This document shows, one piece after another, positions 12,578 to 24,305 of a stretch of 64,000 nucleotides of DNA; within the stretch, counting starts at the first letter, position 1, and each line of letters opens with the position of its first letter. A program made the translations under genes and the position numbers. The stretch comes from Sphagnum compactum (taxonomy: Eukaryota; Bryophyta; Sphagnopsida; Sphagnales): the NCBI GenBank assembly GCA_965153455.1, contig OZ234493.1, positions 32,416,213 to 32,480,212 on the forward strand. The letters are read 5' to 3'. The notes under the pieces are model-generated. The model was not told where the DNA came from, made no database searches, and saw nothing but the letters and a program-made list of their open reading frames with translations.

Positions 12578-14400
12578 TTCATAGTTTTTGGTTTTGTTTT
12601 GCCTTGTAGAGTTTCTCTTGCAATAAAGATCTGCAGGTTCTCATCAAAGTGTGAATTAGGTTGCCTAGTTTGAAATTGAATTTCAATGCTACAATAAGGA
12701 TCCACTGGTTTTTGTCAAAGTCTGGAGGTTGCCAAGATTTTGTTTTAGATTGGAAATGGTACAATAAAAGATCTGCAGGTTCTCATCAAAGTTTGAATTA
12801 GGTTGCCTAGTTTGAAATTGAATTTCAATGCTACAATAAGGATCCACTGGTTTTTGTCAAAGTCTCAAGGTTGCCAAGATTTTGTTTTAGATTGGAAATG
12901 GTACAATAAAAGATCTGCAGGTTCTCATCAAAGTTTGAATTAGGTTGCCAAAGTTTGAAATTGAATTTCAATGCTACAATAAGGATCCACTGGTTTTTGT
13001 CAAAGTCTCAAGGTTGCCCAGATTTTGTTTTAGATTTGAAATGGTACAATAAAAGATCTGCAGGTTCTCAGCAAAGTGTGAATCAGGTTGTTGAAAGTTT
13101 GAAATTGAATTTCAATGCTACAATAAGGATCCATCTGTTGTTGTCAAAGTCTGGAGGTTGCCAAGATTTTGTTTTAGATTTGAAATGGTACAATAAAAGA
13201 TTGGCAGGTTCTCATCAAAGAGTGAATTAGGTTGCCGAAAGTTTGAAATTGAATTTCAATTCTACAATAAGGATCCACTGGTTGTTGTCAAAGTCAGGTT
13301 GCCAAGATTTTCTTTTAAATTTGAAATGGTACAATAAAATATTTGCAGGTTCCTCATCAAACAAAGTCTCATGGTCTTCAAGCTTCCTCTTTTAGATTTG
13401 AAATGCTACAATTCAGAAGATCCTCAGGTTCTCATCAAACCCTCAAGGTTGCCAATAAAATTTTCTTTCATATCAAATGCTACAATTCAAAAGATCCACA
13501 GGTTCTCATCAGACCCTCAAGGTTGGCAATATTTTCTTTCATTTCAAATGCTGCAATTCGTAAAATCCGCAGGTTCTTATCAAACCCTCCAGGTTGCCAA
13601 GATTCTCCTCAATTTCTACAATTAAAGATCTGGCTTGTTCTCATAAAAATCTCAAGTTTGCAAAAAATTTCTTGGAATTTCAATGCAACAATTTTAAGAG
13701 ATCCGCAGGTTATCATAAAAATCTCAAGGTTGCCAAGATTTTCTTTAAAGATCCACAGGATCTCGTCAAGACCTCAAAGCTTGGTTTGTTGGTTCCAATG
13801 CTACAATTTAAAAATTCATAAGTTCTCATCAAAGTCTCAAGGTTTTTGGTCAAGTGCTGAATTAAGGATCCACAAGTTCTCTCGTCAATCAACGTCTGAC
13901 AGCAGTGCCGAGATTTTTCCCGTAATTTCAGATGCCACAATCTTAAAGATCCGCAGGTTCTCATCAATCTCAAGGGGCGCCAAGATTTCTCTGTAATTTC
14001 TCGAGTGCCCCAATTTTAAAGATCCCCGGGTTCTCTCGTCGATCAAATTCTCAATCCATGGCCACTGCGCCAAGATCTTTCTCACTTCAACGAGCCTGCA
14101 AAAAGATCCGCCGGTTCTCTACGGTGGCCACGATTCTGCCGCCGTTTCCAAAATAAGCCAGCACAATTTAAAGACCCGCCGGTTCTCCAGTCTAACAAAA
14201 TCTATCTGTCTCAAAAGCTCGTTGCCAAAGATTTTAGATCCTTTCCATTTCAATGAGCCGACCAATGAAGGGCCCTCCGGTTCTCTTGAGACTCTTAAGG
14301 GGTTCGTTACAAGTCGAGATTTGAAAATCTTTCTCATTTCAATGCGCCGCCCTCGATTGAAAGAACCGCCGGTTCTCCACCTTCGGAGAGCGTGAAGGAA
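12578..14400. repeat. ~71 bp satellite array with a ~142 bp higher-order dimer and divergent flank
   Basis: The word AGGTTCTCATC recurs at 12,636, 12,778, 12,920, 13,063, 13,207 and 13,348, spacings of 142, 142, 143, 144 and 141 bp. Each unit splits into two diverged halves of about 71 bp. One is marked AGGTTCTCATCAAAG and the other TGGTTTTTGTCAAAG. Both contain AGGTTGCC and a CTACAATAA or GTACAATAA word. Beyond 13,348 the array continues as single diverged monomers to about 14,400 (marks near 13,427, 13,500, 13,571, 13,705, 13,955, 14,028, 14,111, 14,179, 14,279, 14,371). About 25 monomers are visible in all. Monomers become GC-richer towards 14.4 kb. Open frames that cross it (12,955-13,230; 13,343-13,996) are repeat artefacts. 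Confidence 0.9.
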
Positions 14401-15729
14401 GGTGATTGCCAGAGATTTTTCTTTGTGTTTGTTTGATAAAAATTCAATGCCACGTAATTATGAAGCACCGATGAGCGCGACGTCCGCTCATATCCGGAAA
14501 TCTCGTGGCGGCGCGCAGTTCCGCTCGCGCGAGAAGCTACATTTCACCGTCGCAGTTTAGCGGCGATCAGGAAACCATGACGCCACCGCCATCCCAGCTG
14601 CTGCTGCTGCTAGCTGCCTACTACTGCTGCGCTTTTCACCAGTTTTCGCATGATCGAATCCTCTCGGCACATTCCAATTGCAGTTTGTTCCTTTCTGTCT
14701 TTACTTCCTTGAAAGGTTCAGATTGCATGCAAGCTGCAACAGCTGGTGCTTGTAAGCCTATTACAGATGATCTGCGGCAATGCCGAAAGTTGAGGAGGAG
14801 GAGGAGGCCCGCGTAAACCCAGCTGCTACTTGTCAAAGTATCTAGTAACGCAGTTAGTCTCACCAGCTAGCTGCAGCAACTTTAGGGTTTAGGGTTTAGG
14901 CTCTTGTTTTGGTGACACGCGGGGGTCGCTCAATCAGTTTGCATCATAACTCATGAGCTAGACTATCTAGTCTAGCTCAGATAATCGCATCCAGCGGTTA
15001 TGGATCCAAATTCTGGACACAGCGTAAACGTCGGTTTTAATTTAGGCCAAAAGCCACAGTACAAGAATATATCTTAGAGCACCTAATTCTGGTTACAAGA
15101 CGGCCAGTAACTATTGTACTCGCTGTCGCAACTTCCATCAAATTTTAATAAATCGAGCTTTGAAAACTACCCCAAACTTTCTCCACAGCATTGAATGCAT
15201 GAAGAACTCGCTCTGGACTCTCTGGTGGAGTCTGTCTTTTGTGGGTGGGGGAGCTAATTATCTATTTCCAGCTCCTGGGCACAAATGTTTTTCCTGAGTT
15301 CGTCTGTCCAAGTCTACTGCTGCAATATTATCTAGATAGCTATTACAAGTGGGGTTCATTAAGATTGTAGTATATCAAGAGCTACTTCCTTCCCCAGCTT
15401 CTTCGTCTGCATCGATCTCTAGCTAGCTGGTAATGTGCAGCTGATATAGAAGACTGAAGTTGGGTTGTCGATTGCAGCTCTGGGGATTGTTAGTAGCACG
15501 CCTGCATCACCGAGAACTGTCTTATATTGAAGTTTTGGAGCGTAAAGTTCAGCTTGTCCTTGAAGTACACGATTGGGGAGTTACCCTAGTGGACACGGCA
15601 GGGATTGAGGCCGATTAGCGGCAGCTTGCGCGATCTCAGAATTAGCAGCAAACGAATTAGGGGTAACTAGATATTAGTCAGACTTCCTTTTGCTGCAGCT
15701 GGCTGATTCCTTCAGTGATTCCTCGGCAT
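14401..15729 (+). other. Upstream region and probable 5' leader of the MSL gene
   Basis: About 1.3 kb with raised GC and pyrimidine-rich stretches precedes the MSL start. It is likely promoter plus 5' UTR, perhaps with an intron. A 104-codon open frame at 14,505-14,816 has no recognised domain and is not called. Confidence 0.4.
14881..14900. promoter_or_regulatory. Telo-box cluster (TTTAGGG repeats)
   Basis: Nearly three perfect plant telomere-type units (TTTAGGG) lie about 830 bp upstream of the MSL start codon. Telo boxes are known promoter elements in plants, but this could also be a short interstitial telomeric repeat. Confidence 0.5.
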
Positions 15730-18700
15730 ATGTCCAGTATTAACTGCAGTAATATGGATAGGCTCAAGTCGCTGAGTAGGAGCAAGAACTACAGACAACT
15801 CCCGCGAGATGCAGCTCACCCTGCTGAGAATAATCACAGCAGCAGCAGTTCTACTGCACTAATGGATGATGTAGACTGCAACGAGGCGGATTCCAGATAT
15901 TTCATGGACGAAAGGGAGGATGTTGTTTTGAGAATCCGCGATGACAATACTAGTCCTGATCTTGCAAGTGCCAGGTGGAGATTTCCAGATGATGATGAAG
16001 AGGGAGGAGTATTCCACAGATCACAGGCTAGTCTTGATCCGAGTACTGAGCTGCCAGCTGCTTCTGAGGCTATGATGAAGGACATGGATATGGCGGTCGT
16101 CGGATCAGGAGTTGTGAGATCAACTGCAGGGTCTAGGCAAGGAATTCGGCGAGAATGTAGCTACAACTTTCTCGCAGGTCATCATCACGAGGTCGAACTA
16201 GCTGCTGCGGCGTCTCGGAAGAATGGGCGTAGCTTGAACTCGAGGTTCATGTCGAGCCTCACGAGTTCGAGCAATGAGGTCGAGAAGAGTCGACGGCGAG
16301 GGACGAGTTTCGACTTCGGCAGCTTGCAGCAAGTCGACCCGCCGTCGCGACTGATCGGCACCTTCTTGCAAGGACAGAAGGAGAGCGGCGAGCACTCACT
16401 GGATATGAACTTGGGATTCGACCTGCAGAGCTGCTGCCCCGAAGTACAGCTGCTGGCTGCTTCCGATCATCATCACTCCAGCGCCGACCAAAACCGCGTC
16501 TTGGAGCCGATGACCAGCTCGAGCGATCCGTTTCCGCTACCGATCAGTTCGAGAACAGCTACCGAGTCTCCGATCATTACAGCTGCTGGTTCCATGACAG
16601 ATTTGTCGCCAACTGCAACTCCAGCTACCGCTGCTTCCCGACTACCAGTTCGTTCACCCATCTCAAGCAGGGTGAGGTTCGAATTACGAGTTGATACAAA
16701 CACAGCTGCTCCTGCACGTGATTCCATTGCCGAAAACAGTACTTCCGGCAACGACGATCTTGATTGTGCACAGCAGCAGGCTATGAATAATATCGAGCTG
16801 CTGCAGGAACGCCGTGAGCTCAACACGAGTACTCCAGCTAGTCGGTCGGATCATGAGTCGTCGACTCCTGGCGAACCAAATCAGGAGCCGCAGGAGCAGA
16901 ACTCGATCTACAGTCATGGACTCAGAGCTCATAGAACTAGCACAAGTAGTATCAAGCCCGCGTCGAAGGAAGCTGAGAATTCCATATCCGGCATGTCAGA
17001 TCAAGAGGAAGAAGCGGGGGAAAATCTCAAATCCTCCCCTAAATCTTTCTCATCTCGCGGACTGAGTCGACTCGCTTCCGGAGCTTCGACTCCGACACCG
17101 TTCTCGCGCGTGAAGTCGAGATTCGCGGAGCCCCCGAAAGGAACAACCCCCGCGACGTCGCAGCAGCAGCAAAGATCATCCGGGCAGATAAGATCAACGT
17201 CCGGGCAGCAGCAGAGATCATCATCCGGGCAGTTAAAGCAGTCGGGCCTAATTCCTTGCACTGGGTTATTATCTCGAGTCACAGAAGAGGGAGAATTAGA
17301 GGAGGATTTGGACCCATTTAGGGACATAGATTTTCCTGAAAAATTCAAGTCACAACATGAGAAATGGGGTTGGGTACTTCTCTTGGAATGGCTTGTGCTT
17401 GTATTGATGGTGGGAGCTTTGGTGTGTAGTATAGTGATCCATAAGTTGAAGAGGGTTGAATTATTGGGTTTACTCCTGTGGAAATGGGTGGTGGTGGCTT
17501 TAGTCACCATTTGTGGGCGGCTGGTTTCGGGTTGGGTTATTCGTATTCTTGTGTTTTTTTTGGAAAGGAGTTTCATTTTACGGAAACGGGTGTTGTACTT
17601 TGTGTACGCCTTACGGAAAGGTGTACAAAATTTGTTGTGGTTGGCATTTGTATTGATAACTTGGCATTTTTTGCTCAACCCACAAGCGAAGAATGCGATT
17701 AAAGTCCTTAACTATATCACTAAAGCCTTAGTTTGTTTTTTAATAGCTGCCGTGTTGGTTGTTGTTAAAATCTTCTTAGTTAAGGTGCTCGCCTCTTGTT
17801 TCCATGTTGACAAATATTTTGAGAGGATCCGTGACTCTTTGTTTAATCAATTTGTTCTCGAAACACTTATGGGGCCTCCGGTGGAGGAAGAGCGACAAAG
17901 TTTCATTGAGGATGAAAGGTTGAAAGCTGAGGTTGCTGGGTTGAAGAAAGCTGGTGCTGTGGCCCCAGGGTTAAATATGGACCAGCTTACAGATAGTGTT
18001 TTATCAACTAAAAAGCAGCCGATACAAAAGGACCAGCCACAAGATGTACCCAAGAGTGGGTTAATTGGGAAGAGTGGATTAATAATTGGGGTGTCCAAGC
18101 ACTCTAGTTCAAACACAGAGGCTGCTGGGATGGATGAAAAAGTCATTAGTATGCAGACTTTGGCTAAGTTGAAACAACGGAATGTGTCGGCCTGGAACAT
18201 GAAGCGGTTGATCAACTTGGTGAAACATACAGGGGTAGCAACCTTGACCCATAATATTGAGGACAATTTGATGGACACCGATGGGAATATGGGCGATCAG
18301 AGTGACAGAGAGATAAATTGTGAGTGGAAAGCCAAATTTGCAGCCAAGCAAATCTTCAATAATGTTGCAAGACCGCGCTGCAAGTATGAGACACCCCCAC
18401 ACTTAAACCCTAACCCTAGTATTCTTGTTTTCCCAGCAAATTATTTAGTTAGTAATTTTGAATGGGGAGAACTTTGGAATTTTTGTTTCTTTTTTGGCAA
18501 ACAAAATCAAAAAAATGGAAACAAAACCTTGAGTTACAATATTCTTGAGTTGCTTGGGTAAGAGATGTACCTTTTGTTGTTTTATAAAGTCCTACTTGTT
18601 AGTAGTAGTTTGCGTAATTTCCTTATTTGAAATTCTATGATTTTTTGAATACCCTAGTTTGTGGTAATTTGTCATACAAATTGTTTTCTGTGAGCTTGGA

Positions 18701-20440
18701 AGATTTTTATTGGGTTTGTGCAGGCACATTACCGAGTGTGATTTGCTACGCTTCATGAACGAGGAGGAAGTTAGCCATACACTTCCTCTTTTTGACGGTG
18801 CAATGGAGACTCGCATGATCACTCAACGTGTTCTAAAAAATTGGGTGGTATGTTCTCTTCTACACAGACTGCAGAAAAACTTTGTTGTCTGGCATTGGGC
18901 ATTTCTTCCTTGTCCCTCAACTAATAATGTACCTTACCTACGAAGACTGAAGTTTGGCACAAAATAATTCACAAAAAAGACTCAAACTCTCAACTTCTTG
19001 TAAAAAACTATTTATTGTCACAACTATTTATTGGGTTATTATTATTATTAAAAATACATAATAAATCCTTCAATTATAATCAAGTCTCAAATTTTGAACA
19101 TGGGCTATTTTTTATTTCATTTATTTTCCTAAGGACGAAAGTTTAATTTCCCATCTTGTGTTCATTGAGCAGGTCAATGTGTATAGAGAGAGACGAGCTC
19201 TCTCATTGTCTCTACATGATACAAAGACGGCTGTAAACAGGCTCCACCAGATACTAAATGTGATTCTATTCACAATTCTTATCGTCATCTGGTTATTGGT
19301 TCTTGGAATCGCAACCAAAAATCTGCTGGTTTTTGTGTCATCCCAATTACTTCTTGTTGTATTTATATTCGGAAACACGTGTAAGAATATTTTTGAGGCG
19401 ATCGTCTTCCTCTTTGTCTTGCACCCATTTGATGTTGGTGACCGATGCATTATTGATGGTACTCAGGTACACTTTAATGGAACATCATCAATCCAGCAAA
19501 TTTTATGATAAATTATTTTCAATAAAAAAAAAATTATGTTCATGATATATATATATATTTTTTCTTATTAGAATACAGAATTGGTGTTGAGTAAATTAGT
19601 TTGGCTACCTTGCAAGTAAATCTGAGTTCCAAGTACCCATTTGGTAATAAGTTTATTGTTTGCAATTCTTTTCCAATATTGTTACCTTTGATTAGAGTCG
19701 TAATTAATCGGTAATTAATTTTATTTAATTAGTTAATTAATTGGTGGTTTTTTTTTGGTGGTTGCCAGATGGTTGTTGAGGAGATGAACATATTGTCGAC
19801 AATATTCATTGGGGATGCAAATGTGAAAGTATGGTACCCAAACTCGGTGTTGGCTACAAAGCCTATACAGAATTTTTACCGAAGTCCAGAGATGGGTGAC
19901 AATTTCGACTTTGTGGTCGATGCCTCAACAACATCGACTGAGAAGATTGAACTTCTTAAGAAGCGTATAGGAAAGTAAGTTCTGCTTCTCTGATTTCATT
20001 CATTTTGTTTTGTGAAGTAGCTAAACCCTAAATACTAAACCATTTCTCCTCACACCAGAAATTACTAGTAAGCTAGTTTCCTTTGTTGCCACTGCCCAGA
20101 GTCTGCCCAGAGCAAAGAGACTTAGAATTCTGGGACAAAATTTTGGTGACATAATAAGCCCTGGAGGTAAAAATGACATGGCAGGTACATAAAAAGTAAG
20201 CCAGACCATTGGAAGGCGAAGTTTGGATTGTTCGCGGTGGATGTAGAGGAGATAAACAAGCTCAAGCTCTCCTTGGGACTCTCGCACACCATGAATTATC
20301 AAGATTATGGTGAGAAGGTGGCACGCAAATCTGAGCTGTTATTGGAGATGAAGAAAATTTTCGAGGAAATGGGCATTGGATATCACCTTCCAACCAAAGA
20401 AGTGTATTGCCACACAAACGTTCCTATAGAATCTAACTAA
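15730..20440 (+). CDS. Mechanosensitive channel of small conductance-like protein (MSL4-10 group)
   Basis: Five exons join in frame: 15730-18383, 18724-18847, 19173-19466, 19769-19974, 20185-20440, giving about 1,177 residues, longer than the ~700-900 usual for plasma-membrane plant MSLs. Residues 1-540 are Ser/Thr/Gln-rich and look disordered. Hydrophobic segments follow at about 548-570, 578-600, 622-650, 665-690, 953-975 and 978-1010, matching the six helices of this group, with a cytosolic loop (about 695-925) between helices 4 and 5. The last helix runs into HPFDVGDRC, the conserved start of the MscS beta domain. The next exon has MVVEEMNIL, YPNSVL and NFYRSPEMGD. The C-terminus keeps QDYGEK and LEMKKIFEEMGIGYHLP. 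The family releases ions on membrane tension at the plasma membrane. ATG 15730 is the first in-frame ATG. Confidence 0.92.
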
Positions 20441-22110
20441 GATGGACAGCCTATGAAAGGGTGGTTATTTGGTTGGAGAAAGGTGTTAGGTGCTGTCCTC
20501 CATAGCTCGTCCATTCCTTTAAATCCTTCCAATGTGGACTAACCTTAATAGCATCCTCTGTTCTGCACCAACCCTTGAAAATTATGCTTAAAGATTATCC
20601 TATCTTTGAGTCCTAGTTTGACCCTGTAATCTCTGTTTCATTCCCCCATTTGAGTACATCCACTTTAAAGTGTCAGTGAAATGGAACACTGTTTAATTAA
20701 ACTGCGCATCAGTTCACAAGATTGCAGAACTTGATTTAATGAAGAACATGAGCAGTGGTGAAAGCAAAAACAACATTTTTCAAGCTTGCATTCTAAAAAC
20801 GAAAAGGGAAAAGTTTCACAAGAAAATCAAAATAAACATGATTCAAAATTCAAAAACTTTTCAAGAGTTACAAAAAAAAAATGAAAAAATGAAGATCATC
20901 TTTTATCTCCAAATCCTTCTAGTTATACCAACTCATACTGTTGTTTGTAACTTAAATAGTCATTAGCTAGCACAACTTCAAAATCAAAATAAAAAGTTAA
21001 CTAGTCACAAATTCAAAAGTTCATGTTTTGTTCTACAACAAACAAACAAACAAACAACACTAATGCAAAAATAAATAGATAAATAAATGCAACACCATGC
21101 CCACCATAACTAGTTATTGTCACTCATAGCCACCCAATGCCTTAACTGTGAATGCTGAAAAACATAAAAGGTGACAAACACCTTCGACGCAGCTGAAGTA
21201 GATACTTCACACTCAAAGTGAACACCTCAGCCCTCAATCCAGGTCATATCAACATGCAATGCAAGAGTTATTCAATTTTGAGTATTTTCATCACTAGAAA
21301 ATCCAACAAAAAAAACAGATGCTTCCCAAACTGCGCAGGACAGCCAAGAGAGGCATATATGCCTCATTGGCCACAAGATGTGGAGCCTTATTTCAGCTTG
21401 AATCATGCATGCTCCAATGTCCAAAGGAAGCCTTGAGGGACATTAAAGCACTAAACTATGATTGTGTGGCTAAACGACACTACCTACCCTGAGCAAACTT
21501 AGTATCAAAATGACAATTTCACACAATTTGATTACTATACTTCATCCCAACATTGTCTGTGGAGTTCTTACTGTTGCACTAACATCGGGTTATTACAATC
21601 AACATGCTCGTGGCAGCAGCAGTGGGTGTGGTGTTGTTGTACAGAAAAACAATCAACAACAATTTTGCACTCCAATGCCACAATCACAGAGAAGTGGGTG
21701 TGGTGGTGTTGTACAGAAAAATCAATCAATCAACAACAATTTGCACTCCAATGCCACAATCACAGAGAGCTACATATCAATCAGCTCATTCCGACTCTAG
21801 CTAAAATGCCTATTCCATGAGCTTGTATATTTGTGTAACTTTTTCACACTAATACTACAACCCTTGTTGGTATGCTTAATGGTTTTTCCATGTCCATAAT
21901 AGAGTTAAGGTTTAAAGGAATCCATGTCTTATGAAGCCCATGAAAGGGGCAAAAGATGGGCATTTCATTTTTGGAGTTTGTGTGGAAAAGGTGTGTGCGG
22001 TAATGGGCTTCTGTGCCGTGATGTGCACATGCAATCCCTCATCAGACTTAACATTTTTTAGTGAAAATTTTAGGGTTTGCTGTTGTTGGTGTTGCATTTT
22101 TTTTGTGGCG
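20441..22110. other. MSL 3' flank and bL31c upstream region
   Basis: 3' UTR and AT-rich spacer. It includes AAAC and AAAT microsatellites near 21,040-21,090 and a 72 bp direct duplication at 21,621-21,768. No gene was recognised. Confidence 0.5.
21621..21768. repeat. 72 bp tandem duplication
   Basis: Two copies starting AGTGGGTGTGGTG at 21,621 and 21,693 share TTGTACAGAAAAA, CAATCAACAACAA and CACTCCAATGCCACAATCAC. Divergence is a few substitutions and small indels, so the duplication looks fairly recent. Confidence 0.85.
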
Positions 22111-22752
22111 ATGGCACTCTCAGTCCTCTCATCCACCTTCTCCAGCGCTGTTCCGGCTGCTTCTTCCTCCTTCTTCTCAGGCTCACAAGGCGGCTTCCAG
22201 GTACACATACTGGTGTGTTTGGATTCTGGGTTTCTGTTGGTGTCTATCATCTTTCGCTACATAGTATAAACCAGTGGCTGCCAAAATTTTCAAAGCTGCA
22301 TCTTGTCAGTCTCTCTCTCTAAGTTATACGTTATGGGTATTTTGTTTAATGAGTTTTTTCCTTGGTTTTGCTGAATTGAGAAGTGGATTTTGTGGTCTTG
22401 GGTTTTGGGTTTTGGGTTTTGGGTTTAGGTGAATAGAGGAGATGCAAGAGTGACATGTAGGAACACGGACATCCATCCCAAGTTTTTTAATGATGCCAAA
22501 GTGTACTGCAATGGAGAGCTTGTAATGACAACAGGAGGTACACAAGGGGAGTATGTGGTTGACGTGTGGTCAGGCAATCATCCCTTCTACCAGGGCAACA
22601 AGACTGCACTTGTGCTGGATGCAGACAGGGTGGATAAGTTCAAGCAACGCTATGCAGGTTTAGCAAGCCTGAATACCATTCCTGTCCTGACCAAAGGAGA
22701 GATTGTCTTTGAGAAGAAGAAGAAACCTGTCAAGGGGAAAGGAAAGAAATAG
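22111..22752 (+). CDS. RPL31: Plastid ribosomal protein bL31c, nucleus-encoded
   Basis: Two exons, 22111-22200 and 22429-22752, encode 137 residues. Exon 1 (30 codons) is Ser/Ala/Phe-rich with few acidic residues, a typical chloroplast transit peptide. Exon 2 carries the mature protein: RVTCRNTDIHPKFF, AKVYCNGELVMTTGGT, EYVVDVWSGNHPFYQGN, LVLDADRVDKFKQRY and a Lys-rich tail KPVKGKGKK. These match plant plastid L31, which is a component of the 50S subunit of the chloroplast ribosome and forms an inter-subunit bridge in bacteria. The second bacterial zinc-ligand region is replaced by SGNHPF, as in other plastid forms, so zinc binding is unlikely. The intron is phase 0. Its 3' end contains several TTTTGGG units instead of a plain pyrimidine tract. 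No bacterial-type operon context; the gene stands alone. Confidence 0.92.
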
Positions 22753-24305
22753 AGAGGTATTCCCATCTTTATATTGATACATGATTCTGCACCCAAAACA
22801 ATGATCTTTTTATTGTTTTAGGCTACTTGTTGTCATGTGATGGGGAAGCTTTCTAGCACCAACCTCAACATAGAATGTACAAGTATCATCATCCACAAGC
22901 TTTCTCTTCATGTCCAAGCTGCAATTCCCCAAATAAAAAGAGCACCCACCTCATTCATAAACACCAGAAGTTTTTGGAGTTTTGATTCACCAAAGAGTCC
23001 AGCAAAGGAACATTGCGAAATTTATTTGGTTGTGTTGGCACTTAGTTGCTGCGCAAAGAGATTTGGGTTTGGTTTGTTCATAAAGTTTGTTGGAGTTTTG
23101 AACTCTTTTGTGCTTGATTCGAAAAGCCAGTTTTCCCAACTTTGCAAGTGGTTTACTAGATCAAATCTGTAGGGATTGAAATGCAAGACCAATCTGACTC
23201 ACCTGCTTTTTCTGGCTGCAAATCTTAGGCACCTGATTTAGATATCTAGACAACTGTGGATACGGAGAACATTTTTTGCAGCACTTAGTGACCAGCAATA
23301 TCTTGAATTAACATACCTAGAACAGTTTTATTTTTTGCAGGATTTAGTTTAGAGGACTCACTACAGCACTTTCTTTATTCGAAATTTCTCTCTGTGATGT
23401 ACATAAGCTTGTGGAGCATCAGTGGGGAATGTTTATAAACATGTATTTGGATTTTTACAAAGCTCTAGAAAGTTTTTTTTGAGAATGCTATGAGCACATT
23501 CCAAAAATACTTGAAGCTCGTGACACCACATCGCTTGTCCATATTTGAGATCTTAAGCAAGATCTTGAGACCTGTTCTGTATTCTCTCCTCTAGGAACCC
23601 GGAATGCAGCACCATCCTTGCTCATCTGCATTTGAGATCTTAATGGAGATCTTGAGAACTGTTCGATAGACACATCTGTCTCAGAGAGGCAGCACCAACA
23701 CCATAGTGGGGGTTTCAGGGTTGTTGATGGTGCACAGGGATTCTTGTATGCAACTAGGACTTTGTGAGGGATTTGCTGGTTTTGGTCTTTGCTATGGAGG
23801 ACACATCTTCAACAGGATTTTGAGAGCTGCACAAGAGTTAGACTCAATAGGTCTCTGTGTGCTTGTACAGAGGAAGAGAGCTTTGTAAGAAAGCTTATCC
23901 AGCCAGGTGGCACCTCTTCACCAAAACATAAGTTTGCTGAGTATTGCAACAAGAACCAACAATTCCTCCCTATTCCACAACTCTTCCCTATCTTGTCAAG
24001 TCACAAGCAGATACACTGCTGCAAGATCAATATGTACTGTAACAAACCAAACACAAACATCAAGTCCATCCCCCAGACATCATCTTCTTCCCATACTTGG
24101 ATGTATATATGTGTGTATGTATGTATGTATGTATGTATGCACATTGAAAGTGCCAGATCCCATTGTGGTCACCCTGACTTTCTGATTAAACCTTGTTATT
24201 GTTTTTACAAGGCTGACCAATGGGAAAAATCTGGTCTAGGACTCACTCTTCCAGCACACTTTTGGCTGCAACCCAACATTCCAGGATCCCATAGTGGCTA
24301 CCTGC
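22753..24305. other. bL31c 3' flank and DCAF8-like 3' flank
   Basis: Convergent 3' ends. The interval includes a pair of diverged direct copies of TTTGAGATCTTAA at 23,543 and 23,631 (period 88 bp) and a TGTA microsatellite at about 24,104-24,142. Open frames at 22,837-23,172 and 23,789-24,313 have no recognised motif. Confidence 0.5.
24104..24142. repeat. TGTA microsatellite
   Basis: About seven TGTA units, partly interrupted, in the convergent spacer between bL31c and the DCAF8-like gene. Confidence 0.9.

Noticed and set aside
12578-13360. CRISPR-like regular repeat spacing
   Set aside because: The repeats are directly tandem with no unique spacers, in eukaryotic nuclear DNA.
13343-13996. 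217-codon open frame
   Set aside because: It lies wholly in the ~71 bp satellite; its peptide repeats follow the DNA units and no domain is seen.
17001-17678. 225-codon antisense frame inside the MSL gene
   Set aside because: Shadow of the sense coding exon; the sense strand has clear MscS homology.
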